NCBI GenBank assembly: GCA_947378785.1
Contig: CANCLK010000019.1
Location: 1-46,750 of the forward strand
Direction of reading: 5' to 3'
DNA: 46,750 nucleotides
Source: Comamonadaceae bacterium
GTDB lineage: Bacteria; Pseudomonadota; Gammaproteobacteria; Burkholderiales; Burkholderiaceae_C
Positions 23,501-31,778 of the stretch are shown here, one piece after another. Both the position numbers and the translations under genes were made by a program. Every line of letters begins with the position of its first letter. The stretch's first letter is position 1. The notes under the pieces are model-generated. The model was not told where the DNA came from and did no database searches. It was given only the letters and a program-made list of their open reading frames with translations.

Positions 23501-23991
23501 GTGGTGGCATGAAACTTCAAGTGAACGGCCAGCCATACACGGTGCAGGCAGAGCCAGACACGCCACTGCTGTATGTGCTGCGGAACGAACTTAAATTGAT
23601 GGGCACGCGTTATGGCTGCGGGCTGGGGCAGTGCGGCGCGTGCAATGTGCTGGTGGATGGTCGAAAGGTGGCCTCCTGCGACATTCAGCTGTGGGCCACT
23701 GAAGGCAAGCACATCACGACCATAGAGGGCTTGGGAACGCTGACGACGATGGATGTCTTGCAGCAAGCGTTTGTTGACGAACAGGCTGCCCAATGTGGCT
23801 ATTGCGTCAGCGGCATCATCATCAGTGCGAAGGCTCTTTTGAATCGCAACCCTGATCCTTCGGAGACAGAGATTCGAGAGGCTCTGGATGACAACTTGTG
23901 CCGCTGCGGGACGCACAACCGGTTTGTGCGCGCCATTCAATTGGCTGCGCAGAGAATGTCTGGCCATGAAAATGCAGGTGTACCGACGTGA
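23497..23991 (+). CDS. [2Fe-2S] subunit of a xanthine dehydrogenase-family molybdenum hydroxylase
   Basis: The 164-residue protein has the two domains of these small subunits. The plant-ferredoxin-type cluster is held by Cys41, Cys46, Cys49 and Cys61 (Y-G-C-G-L-G-Q-C-G-A-C). The helical-bundle cluster is held by Cys100, Cys103, Cys135 and Cys137 (C-G-Y-C and C-R-C-G). It resembles the small subunits of isoquinoline 1-oxidoreductase and nicotinate dehydrogenase. The ATG at 23497 overlaps the previous stop; an alternative start is at 23509. It passes electrons from the molybdopterin subunit encoded next. No FAD-binding subunit is encoded, so the acceptor is probably a cytochrome or another external carrier. 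Confidence 0.92.
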   Translation: MSGGMKLQVNGQPYTVQAEPDTPLLYVLRNELKLMGTRYGCGLGQCGACNVLVDGRKVASCDIQLWATEGKHITTIEGLGTLTTMDVLQQAFVDEQAAQCGYCVSGIIISAKALLNRNPDPSETEIREALDDNLCRCGTHNRFVRAIQLAAQRMSGHENAGVPT

Positions 23992-26105
23992 GCAGCTTGG
24001 TCAACCCATTGCCGCCGACGCTGCAGAGCAATCCGCAACTCCATCGCTGGATTCAATTTAACCCCGAGGGCACGGTCACGGTTCGCTCCGGCAAGGTCGA
24101 GATCGGTCAGGGGATTGTTTCTGCAATTGCCCAAATTGCCGCTGAAGAGCTCGACGTTTCATATGCGCGTATTCGCACTTTGCCGGTCGATACGTCCGTC
24201 AGTCCGAACGAAGGATCGACGTCAGGCAGTCGATCAATTCAGGAAGGTGGCGAGGGTATGCGGCAGGCATGTGCCGAAATTCGTCATGCATTTTTACAGC
24301 TTGCCGCGAGCAAGTTTCAGGTCGATGTCGATTCGCTTCGGATTATGGATGGGGTCATTCATGCGCCTGCATCTAATCAAACCCTGTCTTATTGGCAACT
24401 CGCCGCGGAGGTCCAACTTCTGCCTGCCCAAGGAGATGTTCGGCCTAAGCCGGTCGAAAATTACACCTTGGTTGGGCAGTCCTTGCAGCGCTTAGACATT
24501 GCTAAAAAAGTCACTGGCGCCGCCTTCATACAAGACATCGATTTGCCGGGCATGTTGCATGGTCGGATCGTGCGTCCCCCTTCTTTCAAAGCGCGTTTGG
24601 TGGCGCTTGACGATACCTCAGTCAAAGGAATGCCGGGTGTCCGTGTGGTGGTGCGAAAAGGCAGCTTTCTGGGGGTGATCGCTGAGCGTGAAGAGCAGGC
24701 TATCAAAGCCATGAAAGCTCTCGCTGGTCAGTGCCAATGGCAGGAAGATGCGGATTTGCCAGATGTCGATGCCTTGCCGGATTTTTTAATGGCGCAGCCC
24801 GCCGAGCATGAACTTCTTTGTGACGATTCTTCTGCGCAGCAAGTGGGTGGAACGCATCTGGCGGCAACCTTCACGCGTCCTTATTTGGCGCATGCCTCCA
24901 TCGGGCCTTCGTGTGCGCTAGCGTGGTGGCATGACGGCCAGTTGGAGGTTTGGTCGCACAGTCAATCTATTTACGCTTTACGTGACGAAATTGCGAAAAT
25001 TCTTCAACTGCCGCCAGATCAGGTGACTGCACGACACGCTGAAGGGGCGGGTTGTTATGGCCACAACGGTGCGGATGACGCCGCCTTTGATGCGGTGCTG
25101 CTGGCCGAGGCTGTGAAGGGTGAGCCGTTGCGCGTGCAGTGGATGCGAGAGGATGAGTTTGCTTGGGAGCCTTTGGGGCCCGCCATGGTGGTCAAACTCG
25201 AAGGTGTGGTTTCTGCTGATGGTTTCATCAGTGAATGGAAAGAAGAAATTTGGGGCAATCGACACATTTCCAGGCCAGGACGTCGACCGGAGCCGGGGCT
25301 GTTGGCGGCTTGGCATTTTGACCAAGGGTTCGAGCCTCCCGCCGCGACCGACATGCCGCTGGCCATGGGTGGTGGAAGCCAACGCAATGCCGTGCCGTAT
25401 TACGATTTCCCGACAAAAAATGTGCGTAACCACGCCATCACGCCCATGCCCGTTCGCACCTCCGCGTTGCGTGCCTTGGGCGCCTATGTCAATGTCTTTG
25501 CGATCGAATCGTTCATGGACGAACTGGCTGCAGCCGCACAGATCGACCCTGTTGAATTTCGCCTTCGGCATCTCCACGATGAACGCGCACATGCGGTGAT
25601 TCACGCCGTGGTGGCCAAAGCAGGCTGGAAGCCAGGGCGTCAGGGTGATGGGACGACGGGTATTGGCATCGGCTTTGCCCGCTACAAAAATATCGGTAAT
25701 TACGCGGCAGTGATCGCCGAGGTCGCCATCGCTGAAACCGTTCGCGTCGTCCGCGTGGTGGCGGCGGTTGATTGCGGACGCATGATCAATCCGGACGGTG
25801 TTTTGAACCAGGTTGAGGGCGGGATTGTTCAGGCGACCAGCTGGGTTCTGAAGGAGCAGATGCGGTTTGATCGGACTCGCATTACCTCCAGAACTTGGGA
25901 GGACTATCCCATTTTGAAGTTCAGCGAAGTTCCCAAGATCGAGGTCGAGCTGATCAATCGTCCTGAGCATGAATCTCTGGGTGTTGGCGAAGGCATGACG
26001 GGGCCAACTGCTGCAGCGATTGCCAATGCTGTTTACAACGCCATGGGTGTGCGTGTACGCGACCTTCCACTGACGCCTGACCGCATCGTGAGCGCCATGT
26101 CGTGA
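23988..26105 (+). CDS. Molybdopterin-binding subunit of the hydroxylase
   Basis: The 705-residue protein is of the aldehyde oxidase/xanthine dehydrogenase large-subunit type, closest in layout to IorB/NicB-like enzymes. It has V-E-I-G-Q-G-I near residue 40, M-R-E-D-E-F, an R-A-L-G-A-Y-V-N block, and the active-site G-V-G-E-G motif with Glu668. There is no signal peptide or twin-arginine leader and no fused cytochrome c domain, so it is probably cytoplasmic and needs an external electron acceptor. It hydroxylates a ring carbon or oxidises an aldehyde, with oxygen from water. Its ATG overlaps the 2Fe-2S gene stop. Mo-cofactor insertion proteins (XdhC/MobA type) are absent from the window. Confidence 0.9.
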   Translation: MSSLVNPLPPTLQSNPQLHRWIQFNPEGTVTVRSGKVEIGQGIVSAIAQIAAEELDVSYARIRTLPVDTSVSPNEGSTSGSRSIQEGGEGMRQACAEIRHAFLQLAASKFQVDVDSLRIMDGVIHAPASNQTLSYWQLAAEVQLLPAQGDVRPKPVENYTLVGQSLQRLDIAKKVTGAAFIQDIDLPGMLHGRIVRPPSFKARLVALDDTSVKGMPGVRVVVRKGSFLGVIAEREEQAIKAMKALAGQCQWQEDADLPDVDALPDFLMAQPAEHELLCDDSSAQQVGGTHLAATFTRPYLAHASIGPSCALAWWHDGQLEVWSHSQSIYALRDEIAKILQLPPDQVTARHAEGAGCYGHNGADDAAFDAVLLAEAVKGEPLRVQWMREDEFAWEPLGPAMVVKLEGVVSADGFISEWKEEIWGNRHISRPGRRPEPGLLAAWHFDQGFEPPAATDMPLAMGGGSQRNAVPYYDFPTKNVRNHAITPMPVRTSALRALGAYVNVFAIESFMDELAAAAQIDPVEFRLRHLHDERAHAVIHAVVAKAGWKPGRQGDGTTGIGIGFARYKNIGNYAAVIAEVAIAETVRVVRVVAAVDCGRMINPDGVLNQVEGGIVQATSWVLKEQMRFDRTRITSRTWEDYPILKFSEVPKIEVELINRPEHESLGVGEGMTGPTAAAIANAVYNAMGVRVRDLPLTPDRIVSAMS

Positions 26106-26155
26106 ACATGGGCTGCCGTTCAACGCATCGAGTTTTTTATATCAAGGAGACACAC

Positions 26156-27148
26156 ATGACAACAGTCAATTTATTTTTTCGGCGCAGCCTGGTGTTGATC
26201 GCGGCGCTCAGTCTTTGTGCCGGTTGGGCTCAGGCTCAGCAGGCGAGTTACCCGACCAAGCCAGTCAATCTCATCGTGCCATTTCCGCCAGGCGGTGCTG
26301 TTGATCAAACCGGCCGCGCTATCGCACAGTCACTTTTTAAGATCTGGCAACAACCTGTCGTGATCACCACCCGGGCGGGGGCTGGCGGGAGTGTCGGCAT
26401 GGCAGCCGCTGCGGCAGCACCCGCTGACGGCTACACATTATTGGCAACCCATCCTTCCATCATCGCGGTGCCTGAAGCCGAGCGCATGTTTGGCCGGACG
26501 CCGCCTGTCGACCGCAGCAATTTTGCGCCGCTGGCCCTGGTCGTGGCTGATCCGCTGGTCTTTGTGGTGAAGGCCAATGCGCCATGGAAGACCTATGAGG
26601 AATTTGTAGCCGACGCCCGTAAAAATCCAGACACCATTGCGTACTCATCTTCGGGCGCTTACAGCGCTGTTCATCTGCCGATTGAGATGCTCACTCACGC
26701 TGCCAATATCAAGCTGCGGCACATCCCCTATTCCGGCGGCGGACCCGCTTTGACAGCCGTTTTGGGGGGCGTGGTTGCCGCGACAGCCGGCGCTCCTGCC
26801 GTGCTAGCGCCTCAAATCAAGGCTGGGGAGTTGCGCGCATTGGTCACCACCGGCGTCAAGCGTCACCAGCTTTTGCCCGATGTACCGACAGCCATTGAAC
26901 TGGGTTACAAGGATGTTGAGTTCTACCTGTGGGTCGGTCTTTTTGCGCCGGTGAAAGCGGAGGATTCACTGGTGCAAACGATTCGCCGCGGTATTGGCCG
27001 GGCGGTTCAGGAGCCTGAATTTGTTCAGTACATGGGCAAGATTGGATCGCCCATAGACTACCGCGATGGTCCTGCTTTCGCTGCGTTTCTGAACAAGGAT
27101 GCGGAACGCATCAGTGCGGCGATCAAGCGAATCGGCAAGGTCGACTGA
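26156..27148 (+). CDS. Bug/TctC-type periplasmic solute receptor (3 of 7)
   Basis: The ATG at 26156 follows AAGGAGA and opens a signal peptide ending A-Q-A-Q (about residue 26). An upstream in-frame ATG at 26102 would overlap the hydroxylase gene and spoil the leader. The 330-residue protein carries Y-P-T-K-P-V-N-L-I-V-P-F, P-P-G-G-A-V-D, A-D-G-Y-T-L-L-A and H-I-P-Y-S-G-G-G-P; the last has Ser where Bug proteins usually have Lys. It sits directly after the molybdenum hydroxylase and probably captures that pathway's substrate or a related acid. Confidence 0.88.
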   Translation: MTTVNLFFRRSLVLIAALSLCAGWAQAQQASYPTKPVNLIVPFPPGGAVDQTGRAIAQSLFKIWQQPVVITTRAGAGGSVGMAAAAAAPADGYTLLATHPSIIAVPEAERMFGRTPPVDRSNFAPLALVVADPLVFVVKANAPWKTYEEFVADARKNPDTIAYSSSGAYSAVHLPIEMLTHAANIKLRHIPYSGGGPALTAVLGGVVAATAGAPAVLAPQIKAGELRALVTTGVKRHQLLPDVPTAIELGYKDVEFYLWVGLFAPVKAEDSLVQTIRRGIGRAVQEPEFVQYMGKIGSPIDYRDGPAFAAFLNKDAERISAAIKRIGKVD

Positions 27149-27189
27149 TCCGCCCACCCCAAAATAACAACCCCCATGAAAGGAACCTC

Positions 27190-27852
27190 ATGTCGAATGG
27201 CATCGTGATTGAAGCAAGAAAAAATACATTTCAAGAGGGTGTTGACGCCCTTCGGGGCCTCCCATCGTCAGTGATTGGCGATGTGATGGGACGCCTAGCG
27301 GGCACCACCGGCTTGAACCCGGTCAATCGATCGCCCGTGACGGTGTGTGGCAACGCGCTCACAGTTCGGGTTCGGGCCGGTGACAACTTGTTGATCCACA
27401 AGGCGCTGGATATGTTGAAGCCTGGGGACGTGCTGCTGGTCGATGGCGAAGCGGATGTGTCGCGCGCGCTGGTGGGTGAAATCATGATGACCTCGGCTCG
27501 CGTGCGTGGCGCTGTTGGCTTTGTCATCGACGGGGCAATCCGAGATTTTGAAGCGTTCGAGCAGCATCAATTTCCATGCTGGTCGCGCGGCGTGAGTCTA
27601 CGTGGGCCGTACAAAGATGGCCCCGGCAGCATCAACCTGCCGATCAGTGTGGGCGGCATGCAGGTCAATCCGGGTGACATCATCGTTGGCGATTCTGATG
27701 GCGTGGTCGCCATCGCGCCGCATCAAGCTTTGGCGGTAGCGGCGAAAGCCAAAACCAAGGTGGCGGACGAGCAAACCACCATCGCGGCCATATTGGATGG
27801 CAGCTATTCATCGGCCTGGGTCGATGCGATCTTGAAGCAAAAAGGGTTTTGA
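27190..27852 (+). CDS. RraA-like aldolase/decarboxylase (HMG/CHA aldolase family)
   Basis: The 220-residue protein has the RraA/CHA-aldolase fold: an early S-V-I-G-D-V-M-G-R, G-N-A-L-T-V-R-V-R-A-G-D-N, V-D-G-E-A-D near 86, the metal and substrate motif V-I-D-G-A-I-R-D near 117, and G-D-I-I-V-G-D-S-D-G-V. The full set of acidic and Arg residues favours a pyruvate-forming 4-hydroxy-4-methyl- or 4-carboxy-4-hydroxy-2-oxoadipate-type aldolase over the RNase E inhibitor RraA. This would yield pyruvate and oxaloacetate from a ring-cleavage product and matches the catabolic setting. AAAGGAA precedes the ATG. Confidence 0.87.
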   Translation: MSNGIVIEARKNTFQEGVDALRGLPSSVIGDVMGRLAGTTGLNPVNRSPVTVCGNALTVRVRAGDNLLIHKALDMLKPGDVLLVDGEADVSRALVGEIMMTSARVRGAVGFVIDGAIRDFEAFEQHQFPCWSRGVSLRGPYKDGPGSINLPISVGGMQVNPGDIIVGDSDGVVAIAPHQALAVAAKAKTKVADEQTTIAAILDGSYSSAWVDAILKQKGF

Positions 27853-27853
27853 T

Positions 27854-28840
27854 ATGCAGACGCTGAGAAACGCTAAACCATTTTTTGGGTTTCGTCCCTT
27901 GCTGCTGTGTCTAGCACTGGGTGTCTTGCCCTGCACAGCGGCACTGGCTGACTACCCGGACAAGCCTATCAAGCTGATGGTGCCTTGGGCGCCCGGTGGT
28001 GCGACTGATCAGATTGGTCGGACACTGGCCCAATCGCTGTCGCAGTCGTTGGGTGTCCCCGTGGTGGTCGAAAACAAGGGCGGCGCTGGCGGCAATATCG
28101 GCACCCAGGCCTTCGTCAAAGAAAAGGCCGATGGCTACACGCTGCTGCTGGCAACCAGTTCGACCAACGCGGCAGGGCCGCACTTGTACGCCAAGCAGGG
28201 CTTTGATCCGATCAAGGATTTCACGCCGGTGGTGCTGCTCTGCTCTATTCCCAATGTGATGGTCGTGCCCATCAAGTCGACATGGAACACCATGAAAGAC
28301 ATCGTCGATGCCGCGCGCAGCAGTCCAGGAAAATACACCTATGGGTCTGCCGGCATTGGCGGGTCGCAACATCTGGCGGGTGCTCAGCTCCGGACCGCCG
28401 CCAGCATTGACATTCGTCACGTGCCTTACAAAGGCAGTGGCCCTGCGGCGCAGGATTTGATGGCGGGGCACATCGACATGATGATCGACACCGGCTCCCT
28501 TGGCAGCATCAAGGGCGGCTTGCTGCGTCCAATTGCGGTGGCCTCTGAAAAGCGACTGCTGGTGTTGCCAAATGTGCCCACCTTCAAAGAAGCTGGTGTG
28601 CCCATGGTGGCCTCAGCTTGGTACGGCTTGATGCTGCCAGCCAATGCCCCAGCGGAAGTGGTGAACCGGCTCAACAAGGAATTCAACTTGCTGCTGCAAA
28701 AGCCGGATGTCCGTAGCAAACTGCAAGACATGGGCGCTGAAATTGCTGGCGGCAGTGTGCAGGAATTCACCAAGTACTCCGTCTCAGAAATCAAACGCTA
28801 TGAAGCCATCGTGAAGGATTCCGGGGCACCTAAAGAATAG
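27854..28840 (+). CDS. Bug/TctC-type periplasmic solute receptor (4 of 7)
   Basis: The gene starts 1 bp after the RraA-like stop, with AAAGGG as ribosome-binding site, so the two are cotranscribed. The 328-residue protein has a long leader ending A-A-L-A near residue 32. It then shows Y-P-D-K-P-I-K-L-M-V-P-W, A-P-G-G-A-T-D-Q, E-N-K-G-G-A-G-G-N and H-V-P-Y-K-G-S-G-P. The Trp after V-P is a mild departure from the more common F or Y. It is the second of three receptors in this operon; the ligand is unknown. Confidence 0.88.
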   Translation: MQTLRNAKPFFGFRPLLLCLALGVLPCTAALADYPDKPIKLMVPWAPGGATDQIGRTLAQSLSQSLGVPVVVENKGGAGGNIGTQAFVKEKADGYTLLLATSSTNAAGPHLYAKQGFDPIKDFTPVVLLCSIPNVMVVPIKSTWNTMKDIVDAARSSPGKYTYGSAGIGGSQHLAGAQLRTAASIDIRHVPYKGSGPAAQDLMAGHIDMMIDTGSLGSIKGGLLRPIAVASEKRLLVLPNVPTFKEAGVPMVASAWYGLMLPANAPAEVVNRLNKEFNLLLQKPDVRSKLQDMGAEIAGGSVQEFTKYSVSEIKRYEAIVKDSGAPKE

Positions 28841-28991
28841 GAAATAAGCTGTTGACACGGACCTGATTCCGCATCAGCATGCGAACAGCCATCGCGGCCA
28901 TGGGGTATGAATGCCAGATTGACAACGGCTCGCGAGGTGATGGCTCGTCATTTTCGACTGGATTGATTCACTCAACCGATTAGGAAAATTC
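28841..28991. other. Intergenic gap inside the receptor cluster
   Basis: This 151-bp gap lies between receptors 4 and 5. It contains two TTGACA hexamers (28852-28857 and 28919-28924), but neither has a convincing -10 at the right distance. No terminator hairpin was seen. An internal promoter for receptor 5 and the serine hydrolase is possible. Confidence 0.35.
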
Positions 28992-29969
28992 ATGACACGT
29001 TTCACTCGTTTATCCCGATTTGCTGCCTTGGTTTTGTTCGCCTTTTGTACGGGCATGGGTGTGGCTTCGGCTGCGGATTACCCGACGCGTCCTGTGAAGT
29101 GGGTTGTGCCGTATCCGCCGGGGGGCACGACGGATGTCCTGGCGCGGATCATGGCGCAATGGCTCACGGAGAAGATGGGTCAGCAGTTCATCGTCGAGAA
29201 CAAGCCTGGCGGGGGCAACAACATCGGCACCGAGATGGTGGTGAACGCGGCACCTGACGGCTACACGATGCTGTTGGTGAATCCTGCCCATGGCATCAAC
29301 GCATCGCTTTACAAGAAGCTGCCGTTCAACGTCATTCGTGACATCACACCGGTCGCGGGCATGGTGCGCACACCCAACGTGATGGCCGTGACCAATGGCT
29401 TGCCGGTGAAGACGGTTGCCGAATTCATCGCCTACTGCAAGGCTAACCCCGGCAAGGTCAACATGGCCTCCTCGGGAAGCGGCACCTCCACGCACCTGTC
29501 AGGCGAGTTGTTCAAAGTGATGACGGGTTGCAACATGACGCACATCCCGTACAAAGGCGCCGGACCGGTGTTGACTGACCTGATCGGCGGGCAGGTGCAA
29601 GTGTTCTTTGACAATCTGCCCTCCTCGGCACCCCACATCAAAGGCGGCAGCATCCGCGCCCTCGCCGTGACCTCGGCGGCTCGCGAACCTTCATTCCCTG
29701 CGCTGCCCACAGTGGGCGACACCGTTCCCGGCTATGAGGCCACCGCGTGGTTCGGCATCGGCATGCCCAAAGGGGCACCGCGTGAAGCCATCGACAAGGT
29801 CAACGCCGAAGTGAATCGCGCGCTGGCAGACCCGAAGATGCGAGAGCGTTTGGCGGGTTTGGGCGGCGTCCCTATCGCGGGCACACCCGCAGATTTCGGA
29901 AAAATGATGGTGGAAGAGACTGACAAGTGGGCCAAAGTCGTCGCCGCATCCGGCGCCTCTGTCGATTGA
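28992..29969 (+). CDS. Bug/TctC-type periplasmic solute receptor (5 of 7)
   Basis: The 325-residue protein begins with a signal peptide ending A-S-A-A near residue 28. It shows Y-P-T-R-P-V-K-W-V-V-P-Y, P-P-G-G-T-T-D-V, E-N-K-P-G-G-G-N-N-I-G, A-P-D-G-Y-T-M-L and H-I-P-Y-K-G-A-G-P, a textbook Bug layout. TAGGAAAA precedes the ATG. The serine hydrolase gene follows after 9 bp, so receptor and hydrolase are probably cotranscribed, possibly apart from the genes upstream of the 151-bp gap. Confidence 0.89.
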   Translation: MTRFTRLSRFAALVLFAFCTGMGVASAADYPTRPVKWVVPYPPGGTTDVLARIMAQWLTEKMGQQFIVENKPGGGNNIGTEMVVNAAPDGYTMLLVNPAHGINASLYKKLPFNVIRDITPVAGMVRTPNVMAVTNGLPVKTVAEFIAYCKANPGKVNMASSGSGTSTHLSGELFKVMTGCNMTHIPYKGAGPVLTDLIGGQVQVFFDNLPSSAPHIKGGSIRALAVTSAAREPSFPALPTVGDTVPGYEATAWFGIGMPKGAPREAIDKVNAEVNRALADPKMRERLAGLGGVPIAGTPADFGKMMVEETDKWAKVVAASGASVD

Positions 29970-29978
29970 AACCAGCCC

Positions 29979-31106
29979 ATGAAAACACCTGTGACTGACC
30001 TTGCCCAACTGCAAAAAGCGGTTGATTTTTCAATTGCCCATGAAACCCCGTGGAGTCGTGACAACGAAGACAACTGGGGCATTCACAACATGGACCCGCC
30101 GCCGTGGAACCGACTGCTCGGGCCCGTGCATCCGCGCGGCCCCGTGTCAGGCGTGGTGCGCGTGGGTGGGCAACAGGTCATCGCGTGGGGCGAGCCGCAA
30201 CGTGCGGATCTGACTTTTTCAATCGCAAAGACCTACCTCGCGCTGCTCGCGGGTGTTGCCCACGACAGGGGTCTGCTGCCCGATCTGGACGAGCCGGTCA
30301 GCGCAAAAATCAAGGGCATTGGTTTTGACACTGGACACAACCAGTCCATCACTTGGATGCAGTTGCTGCAGCAGACCAGCGAGTGGGAAGGCGAGTGTTT
30401 TGGCATCCCGGATCAGGTGGACCGCTACCGGCATCTGCAATACCAGCCACCGCGTCCTGATGCCAAGGATGTCGGCCAGAAGGGCGATGCGCGGCCGCTG
30501 CAAACCCCCGGCACGTTTTGGGAATACAACGATGTTCGCATCAACCAGTTGGGGCTGGCGCTGTTGCACCTGTTCAAGCGTCCCTTGCCCGATGTCTTTC
30601 GCGAGGCCATTGCCCAGCCGGTTGGCGTCAGCGATGGTTGGCGCTGGGAGGGTTATGACAACAGTTGGGTCAATATCGATGGTCAGCGCATGCAGTCAGT
30701 CCCCGGCGGGACGCACTGGGGCGCGGGCTTGTCTATTGGCAGTGTTGATCAATCCTTGATCGGACAACTGATGCTGGATGAAGGCCGCGTCGGCACCCGG
30801 CAGGTCGTCTCGCAAGCTTGGGTGCGCCGGATGCTGACGCCTTGCAGCATGGCACCTTGGTACGGCACCTTGGTTTGGCTCAACCGCCTGCGCGGCGTTT
30901 GTCCCAGTGCCTCTGCAGCCAGCTACTTTTGCATCGGCGCTGGCGCTAGTGTGGTCTGGATGGACCCGGACCGAGATCTGGTGGCCGTGGTGCGTTGGAT
31001 TGATGGTGCGCAGATTGACGGGTTTTGTCAGCGCGTCTCGGCGGCGATACCGGTTAAGTCGACTAAGTCGACTAAGTCGGTTGAGGCTTCATCGCCCGCT
31101 ACTTGA
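29979..31106 (+). CDS. Serine hydrolase of the beta-lactamase/PBP-like family
   Basis: The 375-residue protein has the S-x-x-K motif S-I-A-K (Ser81, Lys84) after a strand L-T-F. Tyr183 in W-E-Y-N-D-V-R is the probable equivalent of the Y-x-N tyrosine. No signal peptide is present, so it is likely cytoplasmic and acts as an esterase or amidase rather than in cell-wall metabolism. It follows receptor 5 by 9 bp and may hydrolyse an ester or amide brought in with that receptor. The C-terminus ends in a K-S-T repeat (see the microrepeat feature) and overlaps the convergent neighbour by 8 bp. Confidence 0.82.
   Translation: MKTPVTDLAQLQKAVDFSIAHETPWSRDNEDNWGIHNMDPPPWNRLLGPVHPRGPVSGVVRVGGQQVIAWGEPQRADLTFSIAKTYLALLAGVAHDRGLLPDLDEPVSAKIKGIGFDTGHNQSITWMQLLQQTSEWEGECFGIPDQVDRYRHLQYQPPRPDAKDVGQKGDARPLQTPGTFWEYNDVRINQLGLALLHLFKRPLPDVFREAIAQPVGVSDGWRWEGYDNSWVNIDGQRMQSVPGGTHWGAGLSIGSVDQSLIGQLMLDEGRVGTRQVVSQAWVRRMLTPCSMAPWYGTLVWLNRLRGVCPSASAASYFCIGAGASVVWMDPDRDLVAVVRWIDGAQIDGFCQRVSAAIPVKSTKSTKSVEASSPAT
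31055..31079 (+). repeat. 9-bp tandem microrepeat TAAGTCGAC
   Basis: Two full copies and a partial third of TAAGTCGAC lie in frame at the 3' end of the serine hydrolase gene and encode K-S-T-K-S-T-K-S. Because the unit is a multiple of three, copy changes would only lengthen or shorten the tail. Confidence 0.8.
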
Positions 31107-31614
31107 ACAACACACCGACAGGGTCAAAACAGTCCATCAGCTCGGGTGGCGCCAGGGGTGCGCGTTCACGGATGTAGCGGCGTATGAAGGGTGCAGAAGT
31201 CCAAGGGGCGGTGGTGCCGCTCCAGATCGCGCCGTCAACAATACTGACACGCTCCTGCGCGCTATGGAGGAGCACCACGGCTGGATTGAGCGTGGCGAAT
31301 TCAAGCTCGGCCAACAGCCATGCGTTTTGTTGCCGCAATCCCAGCAGGCGTGCATTTTGAGAGTCTGGCGGGCTGAAGTGCTGGATGGCGGCTAGGGCGA
31401 GGCTTGCCAACGGGCTGCTTGTGTCAATCTGTTGTACATCACGGCACTGTCGCAGCACGGTGTTTCCTTGGTTCAAGACAACGCCTAGGACATCATGCTT
31501 CTTACCTTGATAGGTCAAGAAAACGCCGCCGTCTTGGCGCTCTATGTCGACATGGGCTTTCAAGACGCCCAAGGTGGTTAAGACCAGCAGCGTGAGGGCA
31601 ACGTGTTTTTTCAT
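31099..31614 (-). CDS. Exported protein of unknown function
   Basis: The 171-residue protein has a short leader (K-K-H-V-A-L-T-L-L-V-L-T-T-L-G-V-L-K-A) that fits a signal peptide. The mature part shows alternating beta-like strands at first (G-G-V-F-L-T-Y-Q-G-K-K), then a helical segment, and has two cysteines that could pair. I recognise no family. It converges with the serine hydrolase gene, overlapping its end by 8 bp, and its upstream region is shared with the divergent HTH-receiver gene. Base composition and start context are those of a real gene, but the role is unknown. Confidence 0.65.
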   Translation of the reverse strand: MKKHVALTLLVLTTLGVLKAHVDIERQDGGVFLTYQGKKHDVLGVVLNQGNTVLRQCRDVQQIDTSSPLASLALAAIQHFSPPDSQNARLLGLRQQNAWLLAELEFATLNPAVVLLHSAQERVSIVDGAIWSGTTAPWTSAPFIRRYIRERAPLAPPELMDCFDPVGVLFK

Positions 31615-31778
31615 GGGTAATTTTCTGTGATCAGTGCCAGTTTCAATTTTATTTGTTATTAAAAATGATTTAATTAAATTTGTTATAGTTGATCCTTGAT
31701 AAAAATAATTACCAACATTTTTATCTTTTCATAATTAATATCATTTTTTAGCCAACTCAAAAAATAAAGTTGTTGAAC
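31615..31778. promoter_or_regulatory. AT-rich divergent promoter region
   Basis: This 164-bp region is far richer in A and T than its surroundings. A possible + strand promoter is TTGTTA (31680-31685) with AATAAT (31704-31709), spacer 18. It sits between an exported unknown on the minus strand and the HTH-receiver gene on the plus strand and may serve both. AT-rich tracts of this kind also attract nucleoid proteins. Confidence 0.4.

Noticed and set aside
24978..26123. Long open frame (381 codons) on the minus strand
   Set aside because: It is fully antisense to the molybdopterin subunit, has unnatural His/Arg-rich composition and matches no family.
28852..28947. Two TTGACA hexamers as promoters for receptor 5
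   Set aside because: Neither has a recognisable -10 at 15-19 bp, so they were mentioned only in the gap description.
31055..31079. TAAGTCGAC repeat as a recombination or phase-variation site
   Set aside because: There are under three copies, the unit keeps the frame and it lies at the extreme end of a gene, so only minor tail-length change is expected.
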